Assembly (NCBI RefSeq): GCF_050948175.1
Contig: NW_027490108.1
Span: forward strand, 682,001-746,000
Direction: 5' to 3'
Source of the DNA: Xylocopa sonorina
Taxonomy: Eukaryota; Arthropoda; Insecta; Hymenoptera; Apidae
Length of the DNA stretch: 64,000 nt
Under the pieces are notes generated by a model. That model did not search any database. It was not told the DNA's origin and saw nothing but the letters and a program-made list of their open reading frames with translations. Made by a program: the position numbers and the translations under genes. Positions 49,862 to 63,307 of the stretch are shown in pieces (positions within the stretch are counted from its first letter, which is position 1; every line of letters starts with the position of its first letter).

Positions 49862-50200
49862 GTCATGTATACCTGGTATTCACTCCAAACGAATGTAAAT
49901 GCGACACTTCCCTGCTAGGAAATAGCGTATTCAGATGTCTACGTATGGTAGCAATAGAGTTCTAATGCTACTTATATCTCGATATCGCATCTCATTTCTA
50001 TGTTTCGTGATAAGATATAATATTCATTGGGATGTGTCATGTACACCTCGTATTCACGTCAAAAGAATGTAAATGTGATATTTCCATGCTAGGAAATAGC
50101 CATTGCAGATATCTCCGCATCGAGGCAATATGGTTCTAATGCTTCTTAAAACGCGATATCGCATCTCACTTTTATGATACACGATAAGATATAATGTTCA
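49862..50200 (+). repeat. Copy 2 of the 15/27-monomer block
   Basis: Partner of the blocks at 47252 and 51950. It is followed by class variants (CATTGCAGATATC) that differ slightly from the other two copies. Confidence 0.88.
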
Positions 50201-51949
50201 TTGCGAAGTGTCATGTATACCTCGTATTTACTTCAAAACAATGTAAATGCGACGTTTCCACCCTAGGAAATAGCGTTCGCAGATGTCTACGTATCGTAGC
50301 AATAGTGTTCTAATGCTACTTAAATCGCGATATCGCATCTCATTTATATGCTTCGTGATAAGATATAATATTCATTGCGAAGTATCATGTATACCTCGTA
50401 TTCACTTCAAAAGAATGTAAATGCGACACTTCCATGCTAGGAAATAGCGTTTGCAGATATCTCCGCATCGAGGAAATAGGGTTCTAATTCTTCTTAAGAC
50501 GCGATATCGCATCTCATTTATATGCTTCGTGATAAGATATAATATTCATTGCGAAGTATCATGTATACCTCGTATTCACTTCAAAAGAATGTAAGTGCGA
50601 CACTTCCATGCTAGGAAATAGCGTTTGCAGATGTCTCCGCATCGAGGCCATAGAGATCTAATGCTTCTTAAAACGCGAAATCGCATCTCTCTTCTATGTT
50701 ATATGATAAGATATAATATTCATTGCGAAGTGTCATGTATACCTCGTTTTCCCTCCGAACGAATGTAAATGCGACACTTCCTTGCTAGGAAATGGCGTAT
50801 TCAGATGTCTACGTATCGTAGCAATAGAGTTCTAATGCTACTTAAATCGCGATATCGCATCTCATTTATATGTTTCGTGGTAAGATATAATATTCATCGC
50901 GAAGTGTCAGGTATACCTCGTATTCACTTCAAAAGAATGTAAATGCGACACTTCCATGCTAGGAAATAGCGTCTGCAGATGTCTACGCGTCGAGGCAATA
51001 GAGTTCTAATGCTTCTTAAAACGCGATATCGAATCTCAATTCTATGTTTCATTATAAGATATAATATTCATTGCGAAGTGTCATGTATACCTCGTATTCC
51101 CTCCAAACGAATGCAAATGCGACACTTACTTGCTAGAAAATGGCGTATTCAGATGTCTACGTATCGTAGCAATAGAGTTCTAATGCTACTTAAATCGCGA
51201 TATCGCATCTCATTTATATGTTTTGTGATAGGATATAATATTCATCGCGAATTGTCAGGTATACCTCGTATTCACTTCAAAAGAATGTAAATGCGACACT
51301 TCCATGCTAGCAAATAGCGTATGCAGATGTCTACGCGTCGTGGCAATAGAGTTCTAATGCTTCTTAAAAGGCTATTTCGCATCTCAATTCTATGTTTCAT
51401 TATAAGATATAATATACATTGCGCAGTGTCATGTATACCTCGTATTCACTCCAAACGAATGTAAATGCGACACTTCCTTGCTGGGAAATAGCGTATTCAG
51501 ATGTCTACGTATCGTAGCAATAGAGTTCTAATGCTACTTAAATTGCGATTTCGCATCTCAATTGTATGTTTCGTGATAAGATATAATATTCATTCCAAAG
51601 TGTCATGTATACCTCGAATTCACTTCAAAAGAATGTAAATGCGACACTTCCATGCTAGGAAATAGCGTTTGCAGATATCTCCGCATCGAGGAAATAGAGT
51701 TCTAATTCTTCTTAAGACGCGATATCGCATCTCACTTTTATGTTACATGATAAGATGTAATGTTCATTGCGAAGTGTCATATATACCTCGTTTTCACTTC
51801 AAAAGAATGTAAATGCTAATCTTCCTTGCTAGGAAATAGCGTTTGCAGATGACTACGTATCGTAGGAATGGAGTTCTAATACTTCTCAAAACGAGATATC
51901 GCATCTCATTTCTATGCTTCATGATAAGATATAATATTCATTGCGAAGT

Positions 51950-52290
51950 GTCATGTATACCTGGTATTCACTCCAAACGAATGTAAATGCGACACTTCCC
52001 TGCTAGGAAATAGCGTATTCAGATGTCTACGTATGGTAGCAATAGAGTTCTAATGCTACTTATATCTCGATATAGCATCTCATTTCTATGTTTCGTGATA
52101 AGATATAATATTCATTGGGATGTGTCATGTACACCTGGTATTCACTTCAAAAGAATGTAAATGTGACATTTCCATGCTAGGAAATAGCCTTTGCAGATAT
52201 CTCCGCATCGAGGCAATAGGGTTCTAATGCTTCTTAAAACGCGATATCGCATCTCACTTTTATGATACATGATAAGATATAATGTTCATT
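51950..52290 (+). repeat. Copy 3 of the 15/27-monomer block
   Basis: Exactly 4,698 bp after copy 1. The two also share the preceding monomers (AATGCTAATCTTCC and ATACTTCTCAAAACGAG). Confidence 0.88.
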
Positions 52291-54481
52291 GCGAAGTTTC
52301 ATGTATACCTCGTATTTACTTCAAAAGAATGTAAATGCGACGTTTCCATCCTAGGAAATAGCGTTCGCAGATGTCTACGTATCGAGGAAATAGAGTTCCG
52401 ATGCTACTTAAATCGCGATATCGCATCTCATTTATATGTTTCGTGATAAGATATAATATTCATTGCGAAGTGTCATGTATACCTCGTATTCCCTCCAATC
52501 GAATGTAAATGCGATACTTCCTTGCTAGGAAATGGCGTATTCAGATGTCTACGTATCGTAGCAATAGAGTTCTAATGCTACTTAAATCGCGATATCGCAT
52601 CTCATTTATATGTTTCGTGATAAGATATAATATTCATCGCGATGTGTCAGGTATACCTCGTATTCACTTCAAAAGAATGTAAATGCGACACTTCCATGCT
52701 AGGAAATAGCGTCTGCAGATGTCTACGCGTCGTGGCAATAGAGATCTAATGCTTCATAAAACGCGATATCGAATCTCAATTCTATGTTTCATTATAAGAT
52801 ATAATATTCGTTGCGAAGTGTCATGTATTCCTCGTATTCACATCAGAAGAATGTAAATGCGACTATTCCTTGCTAGGGCATAGCGTTTGCAGATGCCTAC
52901 GTATCGTAGCAATAGAGTTCGAATGCTTCTTAGATCGCGATATCGCATCTCATTTCTATGTTTTGTAATAAGTTATAATATTCATTCCGAAGTGTCATGT
53001 AAACCTCGTATTCACTTCAAAAGAATGTAAATGCGACTATTGGTTGCTAGGAAATAGTGACTGCAGATGTCTACGGACCGTAGCAATAGAGTTCTAATGC
53101 TTCTCAATACGCGTTATAGCATCTCATTTCTATGGTTCCTGATAAGATATAATATTCATTGCGAAGTGTCATGTACACCTCGTATTCACTTCAAAAGAAT
53201 GTAAATGCGACACTTCCATGCTAGGAAATAGCGTCTGCAGATGTCTACGCGTCGAGGCAATAGAGTTCTAATGCTTCTTAAAACGCGATATCCCATCTCA
53301 ATTCTATGTTTCATTATAAGATATAATATTCATTGCGAAATGTCATGTATACCTCGTATTCACATCAGAAGAATGTAAATGCGACTATTCCTTGCTAGGG
53401 CATAGCGTTTGCAGATGCCTACGTATCGTAGCAATAGAGTTCTAATGCTTCTTAGATCGCGATATCGCATCACATTTCTATGTTTCATGATAAGATATAA
53501 TGTTCATTGCGAAGTGTCATATATACCTCGTATTCACTTCAAGAGAATGTAAATGCGAATCTTCCTTGCTAGGAAATAGCGTTTGCAGATGACTACGTAT
53601 CGGAGCAATGGAATTCTAATGCTTCTCAAAACAAGGTATCGCATCTCATTTCTATGCTTCATGATAAGATATAATATTCATTTGGAAGTGTCATGTATAC
53701 CTCGTATTCCCTCCAAACGAATGTAAATGCGACACTTCCTTGCTAGGAAATGGCGTATTCAGATGTCTACGTATCGTAGCAATAGAGTTCTAATGCTACT
53801 TAAATCGCGATATCGCATCTCATTTATATGTTTCGTGATAAGATATAATATTCATCGCGAAGTGTCAGGTATACCTCGTATTCACTTCAAAAAAATGTAA
53901 ATGCGACACTTCCATGCTAGGAAATAGCGTCTGCAGATGTCTACGCGTCGAGGCAATAGAGTTCTAATGCTTCTTAAAACGCGATATCGAATCTCAATTC
54001 TATGTTTCATTATAAGATATAATATTCATTGCGAAGTGTCATGTATACCTCGAATTCACTTCAAAAGAATGTAAATGCGACACTTCCATGCTAGGAAATA
54101 GCGTTTGCAGATATCTCCGCATCGAGGAAATAGGGTTCTAATCCTTCTTAAGACGCGATATCGCATCTCACTATTATGTTACATGATAAGATATAATGTT
54201 CATTGCGAAGTGTCATATATACCTCGTTTTCACTTCAAAAGAATTTAAATGCTAATCTTCCTTGCTAGGAAATAGCGTTTGCAGATGACTACGTATCGTA
54301 GCAATGCAGTTCTAATACTTCTCAAAACGAGATATCGCATCGCATTTCCATGTTTCGTGATATGATATAATATTCATTGCGAAATGTCATGTACACCCCG
54401 CATTCCCTTCAAAAGAATGTAAATGCGATACTTCCATGCTAGGAAATAGCGTCTGCAGATGTCTACGCGTCGGGGCAATAT

Positions 54482-57068
54482 AGTTCTAATGCTTCTTAAA
54501 ACGCGATATCGCATCTCATTTATATGTTTCGTGATAAGATATAATATTCATCGCGAAGTGTCAGGTATACCTCGTATTCACTTCAAAAGAATGTAAATGC
54601 GACACTTCCATGCTAGGAAATAGCGTATGCAGCTGTCTACGCGTCGAGGCAATAGAGTTCTAATGCTTCTTAAAACGTGATATCGCATCTCACTTCTATG
54701 TTTCATGATAAGATATAATATTCATTGCGAAGTGTCATGTATACCTCGTATTCCCTCCAAACGAATGTAAATGCGACACTTCCTTGCTAGGAAATGGCGT
54801 ATTCAGATGCCTACGTATCGTAGCAATAGAGTTCTAATGCTACTTAAATCGCGATATCGCATCTCATTTATATGTTTCGTGATAAGATACAATATTCATC
54901 GCGAAGTGTCATGTATACCTCGTATTCACTTCAAAAGAATGTAAATGCGACACTTCCATGCGAGGAAATAGCGTCTGCAGATGTCTACGCGTCGAGGCAA
55001 TAGAGTTGTAATGCTTCTTAAAACGACATATCGCATCTCAATTCTATGATTCATAATAAGATATAATATTCACTGCGAAGTGTCATGTATACCTCGTATT
55101 CACAACAAAAGAATGAAAATGTGACTATTCCTTGCTAGGGCATAGCGTTTGCAGATGCCTACGTGTCGTAGCAATAGATTTCTAATGCTTCTTAGATCGC
55201 GATATCGCATCTCATTTCTATGTTTCGGGATATGTTATAATATTCATTCCGAAGTGTCATGTAAACCTCGAATTCATTTCAAAAGAATGTAAATGCGTCT
55301 ATTGGTTGCTAGGAAATAGCGATTAAAGATGTCTAAGTATCGTAGCAATAGAGTTCTAATGCATCTCAAAACTCGATATCGCCTCTTCATTTCCAAGTTT
55401 CCTGATAAGATATAATATTCATTGCGGAGTGTCATGTACACCTCGTATTCACTTCAAAAGAATGTAAATGCGAATCTTCCTTGCTAGGAAATAGCGTTTG
55501 CAAATGACTACGTATCGGAGCAATGGAGTTCTAATGCTTCTCAAAACAAGGTATCGCATCTCATTTCTATGCTTCATGATAAGATATAATATTCATTTGG
55601 ATGTGTCATGTATAACTCGTATTCCCTCCAAACGAATGTAAATGCGACACTTCCTTGCTAGGAAATGGCGTATTCAGATGTCTACGTATCGTAGCAATAG
55701 AGTTCTAATGCTACTTAAATCGCGATATCGCATCTCATTTATATGTTTCGTGATAAGATATAATATTCATCGCGATGTGTCATGTACACCTCGTATTCAC
55801 TTCAAAAGAATGTAAATGCGACTATTGGTTGCTAGGTAATAGCGATTGCAGATGTCTACGTATCATAGCAATAGTGTTCTAATGCTTCTCAAAACGCGAT
55901 ATCGCATCTCACTTCTATGTTTCATGATAAGATATAATATTCATTGCGAAGTGTCATGTATACCTCGTATTCACTTCAAAAGAATGTAAATGCAACTATT
56001 CCCTGCTGGGAAATAGCATTTGAAGATGTCTACGTATCGTAGCAATAGAGTTCTAATGCTTCTCAAAACGCGATATCGCATCTCATTTCTATGCTTCATG
56101 ATAAGATATAATATTCATTGCGAAGTGTCATGTATACCTCGTATTCACATCAAAAGAATGTAACTGCAACACTTCCATGCTAGGAAATAGCGTATTCAGA
56201 TGTCCACGTATCGTAGCAATAGAGTTCTAATGCTTCTTAAAGCGCGAAATCGCATCTCACTTCTATGTTTCATGATAAGATATAATATTCATTGCGAAGT
56301 GTCATGTATACCACGTATTCACTTCAATAGAATGTAAATGCGACTATTCCTTGCTAGGAAATAGCATTTGAAGATGTCTACGTATCGTAGCAATAGAGTT
56401 CTAATGCTTCTCAAAACGCGATATCGCATCTCATTTCTATGCTTCATGATAAGATATAATATTCATTGCGAAGTGTCATGTATACCTCGTATTCCCTCCA
56501 AACGAATGTAAACGCGACACTTCCTTGCTAGGAATTGGCGTATTCAGATGTCTACGTATCGTAGCAATAGAGTTCTAATGCTACTTAAATCGCGATATCG
56601 CATCTCATTTATATGTTTCGTGATGAGATATAATATTCATCGCGAAGTGTCCTGTACACCTCGTATTCACTTCAAAAGAATTTAAATGCGACACTTCCAT
56701 GCTTGGAAATAGCGTCTGCAGATGTCTACGCGTCGAGGCAATAGAGCTCTAATGCTTCTTAAAACGCGATATCGCATCTCACTTCTATGCTTCATGATAA
56801 GATATAATATTCATTGCGGATTGTCATGTACACCTCGTATTCACTTCAAAAGAATGTAAATGCGACACTTCCATGATAGGAAATAGCGTCTGCAGATGTC
56901 TACGCGTCGAGGCAATAGAGTTCTAATGCTTCTTAAAACGCGATATCGCATCTCACTTCTATGTTTCATGACAAGATATAATATTCATTGCGAAGTGTCA
57001 TGTATACCTCGTATTCCCTCCAAACGAATGTAAATGCGACACTTCCTTCCTAGGAAATAGCGATTGCA
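54482..57068 (+). repeat. Left copy of a 21-monomer higher-order duplication
   Basis: Matches 58137-60715 at an offset of 3,654-3,655 bp (21 x 174). GCAGCTGTCTACGCG is at 54629 and 58284; CAAATGACTACGTATCGG is at 55501 and 59155. One patch (about 54907-55080 against 58562-58735) differs strongly, as expected from gene conversion. Confidence 0.9.
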
Positions 57069-57744
57069 GATGTCTACGTATCGTAGCAATAGAGTTCTAA
57101 TGCTACTTAAATCGCGATATCGCATCTCATTTATATGCTTCGTGATAAGATATAATATTCATCGCGAAGTGTCTTGTACACCTCGTATTCACTTCAAAAC
57201 AATTTAAATGCGACACTTCCATGCTTGGAAATAGCGTCTGCAGATGTCTACGCGTCGAGGCAATAGAGTTCTAATGCTTCTTAAAACGCGATATCGCATC
57301 TCACTTCTATGTTTCATGATAAGATATAATATTCATTGCGAAGTGTCATGTATACCTCGTATTCACTTCAAAAGAATGTAAATGCGACTATTCCTTGCTA
57401 GGAAATAGCATTTGCAGATATCTAGGTATCGTAGCAATAGAGTTCTAATGCTTCTCAAAACGCGATATCGCATCTCATTTCTATGCTTCATGATAAGATA
57501 TAATATTCATTGCGAAGTGTCATGTATACCTCGTATTCACATCAAAAAAATGTAAGTGCGACACTTCCATGCTAGGAAATAGCGTATTCAGATGTCCACG
57601 TATCGTAGCAATGGAGTTCTGATGCTACTTATATGGCGATATCGCAACGCATTTCTACGTTTCGTGATAAGATACAATATTCATTGCGAAGTGTCATGTA
57701 CACCTCGTATTCACTTCAAAAGAATGTAAATGCCGCACTCCCAT

Positions 57745-58565
57745 GCTAGGAAATAGCGTCTGCAGGTGTCTACGCGTCGTGGCAATAGAGTTCTAACGCT
57801 TCATAAAACGCGATATCGAATCTCAATTCTATGTTTCATTATAAGATATAATATTCATTGCGAAGTGTCATGTATTCCTCGTATTCACATCAGAAGAATG
57901 TAAATGCGACTATTCCTTGCTAGGGCATAGCGTTTGCAGATGCCTACGTATCGTAGCAATAGAGTTCGAATGCTTCTTAGATCGCGATATCGCATCTCAT
58001 TTCTATGTTTTGTAATAAGTTATAATATTCATTCCGAAGGGTCATGTAAACCTCGAATTCACTTCAAAAGAATGTAAATGCGACTATTGGTTGCTAGGAA
58101 ATAGCGACTGCAGATGTCTACGGACCGTAGCAATAGAGTTCTAATGCTTCTTAAAACGCGATATCGCATCTCATTTATATGTTTCGTGATAAGATATAAT
58201 ATTCATCGCGAAGTGTCAGGTATAACTCATATTCACTTCAAAAGAATGTAAATGCGACACTTCCATGCTAGGAAATAGCGTATGCAGCTGTCTACGCGTC
58301 GAGGCAATAGAGTTCTAATGCTTCTTAAAACGTGATATCGCATCTCACTTCTATGTTTCATGATAAGATATAATATTCATTGCGAAGTGTCATGTATACC
58401 TCGTATTCCCTCCAAACGAATGTAAATGCGACACTTCCTTGCTAGGAAATGGCGTATTCAGATGCCTACGTATCGTAGCAATAGAGTTCTAATGCTACTT
58501 AAATCGCGATATCGCATCTCATTTATATGTTTCGTGATAAGATACAATATTCATCGCGAAGTGTC
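57745..58565 (+). repeat. Left copy of an ~820-bp block repeated 27 monomers away
   Basis: Matches 62441-63261 at an offset of 4,696 bp (27 x 174 minus 2), sharing GTCGTGGCAATAG, GAATCTCAATTC, CTACGGACCGTAGC and GCAGCTGTCTACGCG. Its first 350 bp also match 52731-53080 at an offset of 5,047 bp (29 monomers plus 1). Confidence 0.88.
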
Positions 58566-60715
58566 AGGTATACCCCGTATTCACTTCAAAAGAATGTAAA
58601 TGCGACACTTCCATGCTAGGAAATAGCGTCTGCAGGTGTTTACGCGTCGTGGCAATAGAGTTCTAATGCTTCATAAAACGCGATATCGAATCTCAATTCT
58701 ATGTTTCATTATAAGATATAATATTCACAGCGAAGTGTCATGTATACCTCGTATTCACATCAAAAGAATGAAAATGTGACTATTCCTTGCTAGGGCATAG
58801 CGTTTGCAGATGCCTACGTGTCGTAGCAATAGATTTCTAATGCTTCTTAGATCGCGATATCGCATCTCATTTCTATGTTTCGGGATATGTTATAATATTC
58901 ATTCCGAAGTGTCATGTAAACCTCGAATTCACTTCAAAAGAATGTAAATGCGTCTATTGGTTGCTAGGAAATAGCGATTGCAGATGTCTAAGTATCGTAG
59001 CAATAGAGTTCTAATGCATCTCAAAACTCGATATCGCCTCTCACTTCCAAGTTTCCTGATAAGATATAATATTCATTGCGGAGTGTCATGTACACCTCGT
59101 ATTCACTTCAAAAGAATGTAAATGCGAATCTTCCTTGCTAGGAAATAGCGTTTGCAAATGACTACGTATCGGAGCAATGGAGTTCTAATGCTTCTCAAAA
59201 CAAGGTATCGCATCTCATTTCTATGCTTCATGATAAGATATAATATTCATTTGGAAGTGTCATGTATACCTCGTATTCCCTCCAAACGAATGTAAATGCG
59301 ACACTTCCTTGCTAGGAAATGGCGTATTCAGATGTCTACGTATCGTAGCAATAGAGTTCTAATGCTACTTAAATCGCGATATCGCATCTCATTTATATGT
59401 TTCGTGATAAGATATAATATTCATCGCGATGTGTCATGTACACCTCGTATTCACTTCAAAAGAATGTAAATGCGACTATTGGTTGCTAGGTAATAGCGAT
59501 TGCAGATGTCTACGTATCATAGCAAAAGTGTTCTAATGCTTCTCAAAACGCGATATCGCATCTCACTTCTATGTTTCATGATAAGATATAATATTCATTG
59601 CGAAGTGTCATGTATACCTCGTATTCACTTCAAAAGAATGTAAATGCAACTATTCCCTGCTGGGAAATAGCATTTGAAGATGTCTACGTATCGTAGCAAT
59701 AGAGTTCTAATGCTTCTCAAAACGCGATATCGCATCTCATTTCTATGCTTCATGATAAGATATAATATTCATTGCGAAGTGTCATGTATACCTCGTATTC
59801 ACATCAAAAGAATGTAAGTGCAACACTTCCATGCTAGGAAATAGCGTATTCAGATGTCCACGTATCGTAGCAATAGAGTTCTAATGCTTCTTAAAGCGCG
59901 AAATCGCATCTCACTTCTATGTTTCATGATAAGATATAATATTCATTGCGAAGTGTCATGTATACCACGTATTCACTTCAAAAGAATGTAAATACGACTA
60001 TTCCTTGCTAGGAAATAGCATTTGAAGATGTCTACGTATCGTAGCAATAGAGTTCTAATGCTTCTCAAAACGCGATATCGCATCTCATTTCTATGCTTCA
60101 TGATAAGATATAATATTCATTGCGAAGTGTCATGTATACCTCGTATTCCCTCCAAACGAATGTAAACGCGACACTTCCTTGCTAGGAATTGGCGTATTCA
60201 GATGTCTACGTATCGTAGCAATAGAGTTCTAATGCTACTTAAATCGCGATATCGCATCTCATTTATATGTTTCGTGATGAGATATAATATTCATCGCGAA
60301 GTGTCCTGTACACCTCGTATTCACTTCAAAAGAATTTAAATGCGACACTTCCATGCTTGGAAATAGCGTCTGCAGATGTCTACGCGTCGAGGCAATAGAG
60401 CTCTAATGCTACTTAAAACGCGATATCGCATCTCACTTCTATGCTTCATGATAAGATATAATATTCATTGCGGATTGTCATGTACACCTCGTATTCACTT
60501 CAAAAGAATGTAAATGCGACACTTCCATGATAGGAAATAGCGTCTGCAGATGTCTACGCGTCGAGGCAATAGAGTTCTAATGCTTCTTAAAACGCGATAT
60601 CGCATCTCACTTCTATGTTTCATGATAAGATATAATATTCATTGCGAAGTGTCATGTATACCTCGTATTCCCTCCAAACGAATGTAAATGCGACACTTCC
60701 TTCCTAGGAAATAGC
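58137..60715 (+). repeat. Right copy of the 21-monomer duplication
   Basis: After 60715 the match continues with the left copy at 57409 instead of 57061. The right copy therefore lacks exactly two monomers (348 bp) relative to the left, and matching resumes at an offset of 3,306 bp until about 61075. Confidence 0.9.
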
Positions 60716-62440
60716 ATTTGCAGATATCTAGGTATCGTAGCAATAGAGTTCTAATGCTTCTCAAAACGCGATATCGCATCTCATTTCTATGCTTCATGAT
60801 AAGATATAATATTCATTGCGAAGTGTCATGTATACCTCGTATTCACATCAAAAGAATGTAAGTGCGACACTTCCATGCTAGGAAATAGCGTATTCAGATG
60901 TCCACGTATCGTAGCAATGGAGTTCTAATGCTACTTATATGGCGATATCGCAACGCATTTCTACGTTTCGTGATAAGATACAATATTCATTGCGAAGTGT
61001 CATGTACACCTCGTATTCACTTCAAAAGAATGTAAATGCCACACTCCCATGCTAGGAAATAGCGTCTGCAGATGTGTAGGCGTTGAGGCAATATAGTTCG
61101 AATGCTTCTTAAAATGCGATATCGCATCTCACTTCTATGTTTCATGATAAGATATAATATTCATTGCGAAGTGTCATGTGTACCTCGTATTCACTTCAAA
61201 AGTATGTAAATGCGACACTTCCATGCTAGGAAATAGCGTTCGCAGATGTCTACGTATCGTAGCAACAGAGTCCTATTGCTTCTTAAAACGAGATATCGCA
61301 TCTCATTTATATGATTCGTGATAAGATATAATACTCATTGCGAAGTGTCATGTATACCTCGTATTCCCTCCAAACGAATGTAAATGCGGCACTTCCATGC
61401 TAGAAATGGCGTATTCAGATGTCTACGTATCGTAGCAATAGAGTTCTAATGCTACTTAAATCGCGATATCGCATCTCATTTATATATTTCGTGATAAGAT
61501 ATAATATTCATCGCGAAATGTCCTGTACACCTCGTATTCACTTCAAAAGAATTTAGATGCGACCCTTCCGTGCTTGGAAATAGTGTCTGCAGATGTCTAC
61601 GCGTCGAGGCAATAGAGATCTAATGCTTCTTAAAACACGATATCGCATCTCCCTTCTATGTTTCATGATAAGATATAATATTCATTGCGAAGTGTCATGT
61701 ATACCACGTATTCACTTCAAAGAATGTAAATGCGACTATTCCTTGCTAGGAAATAGCATTTGCAGATGTCTACGTATCGTAGCAATAGAGTTCTAATGCT
61801 TCTCAAAACGCGATATCGCATCTCATTTCTATGCTTCATGATAAGATATAATATTCATTGCGAAGTGCCATGTATACCTCGTATTCACTCCAAACGAATG
61901 TAAATGCGACCATTCCTTGCTAGGCAATAGCGTCTGCAGATGTCTACGCGTCGAGGCAATAGAGTTCTAATGCTTCTTAAAACGCGATATCGCATGTCAT
62001 TTCTATGTTTCATTATAAGATATAATATTCATAGCGAAGTGTCATGTATACCTCGTATTTACATCAAAAGAATGTAAATGCGACTATTCCTTGCTAGGGC
62101 ATAGCGTTTGCAGATGCCTACGTATCGTAGCAATAAAGTTCTAATGCTTCTTAGATCGCGATATCGCATCTCATTTCTATGTTTCGTGATAAGTTATAAT
62201 ATTCATTCCGAAGTGTCATGCAAACCTCGAAATCACTTCAAAAGAATGTAAATGCGACCATTGCTTGCTAGGAAATAGCGATTGCAGATGTCTACGTATC
62301 GTAGCAATAGAGTTCTAATGCTACTTAAATCGCGATATCGCATCTCATTTATATGTTTCGTGATAAGATACAATATTCATCGCGAAGTGTCAGGTATACC
62401 CCGTATTCACTTCAAAAGAATGTAAATGCGACACTTCCAT

Positions 62441-63261
62441 GCTAGGAAATAGCGTCTGCAGATGTCTACGCGTCGTGGCAATAGAGTTCTAATGCTTCAT
62501 AAAACGCGATACCGAATCTCAATTCTATGTTTCATTATAAGATATAATATTCATTGCGAAGTGTCATGTATTCCTCGTATTCACATCAGAAGAATGTAAA
62601 TGCGACTATTCCTTGCTAGGGCATAGCGTTTGCAGATGCCTACGTATCGTAGCAATAGAGTTCGAATGCTTCTTAGATCGCGATATCGCATCTCATTTCT
62701 ATGTTTTGTAATAAGTTATAATATTCATTCCGAAGTGTCATGTAAACCTCGAATTCACTTCAAAAGAATGTAAATGCGACTATTGGTTGCTAGGAAATAG
62801 CGACTGCAGATGTCTACGGACCGTAGCAATAGAGTTCTAATGCTTCTTAAAACGCGATATCGCATCTCATTTATATGTTTCGTGATAAGATATAATATTC
62901 ATCGCGAAGTGTCAGGTATACCTCATATTCACTTCAAAAGAATGTAAATGCGACACTTCCATGCTAGGAAATAGCGTATGCAGCTGTCTACGCGTCGAGG
63001 CAATAGAGTTCTAATGCTTCTTAAAACGCGATATCGCATCTCACTTCTATGTTTCATGATAAGATATAATACTCATTGCGAAGTGTCATGTATACCTCGT
63101 ATTCCCTCCAAACGAATGTAAATGCGACACTTCCTTGCTAGGAAATGGCGTAATCAGATGCCTACGTATCGTAGCAATAGAGTTCTAATGCTACTTAAAT
63201 CGCGATATCGCATCTCATTTATATGTTTCGTGATAAGATACAATATTCATCGCGAAGTGTC
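62441..63261 (+). repeat. Right copy of the ~820-bp block
   Basis: Partner of 57745-58565. Differences are scattered single bases, so this duplication is recent. Confidence 0.88.
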
Positions 63262-63307
63262 ATGTATACCTCGTATTCACTTCAAAAGAATGTAAATGCG
63301 ACACTTC
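63254..63307 (+). other. Example of the dyad across a monomer junction
   Basis: GAAGTGTC (63254-63261) pairs with GACACTTC (63300-63307) across 38 bases. An alternative inner partner, TTCACTTC, gives a 6-bp stem with an 18-base loop, and the palindrome GTATAC sits in between. The same layout recurs at most class A and B junctions in arrays A-D. Classes C and D (GCGACTATT) have lost the outer arm. Confidence 0.7.
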
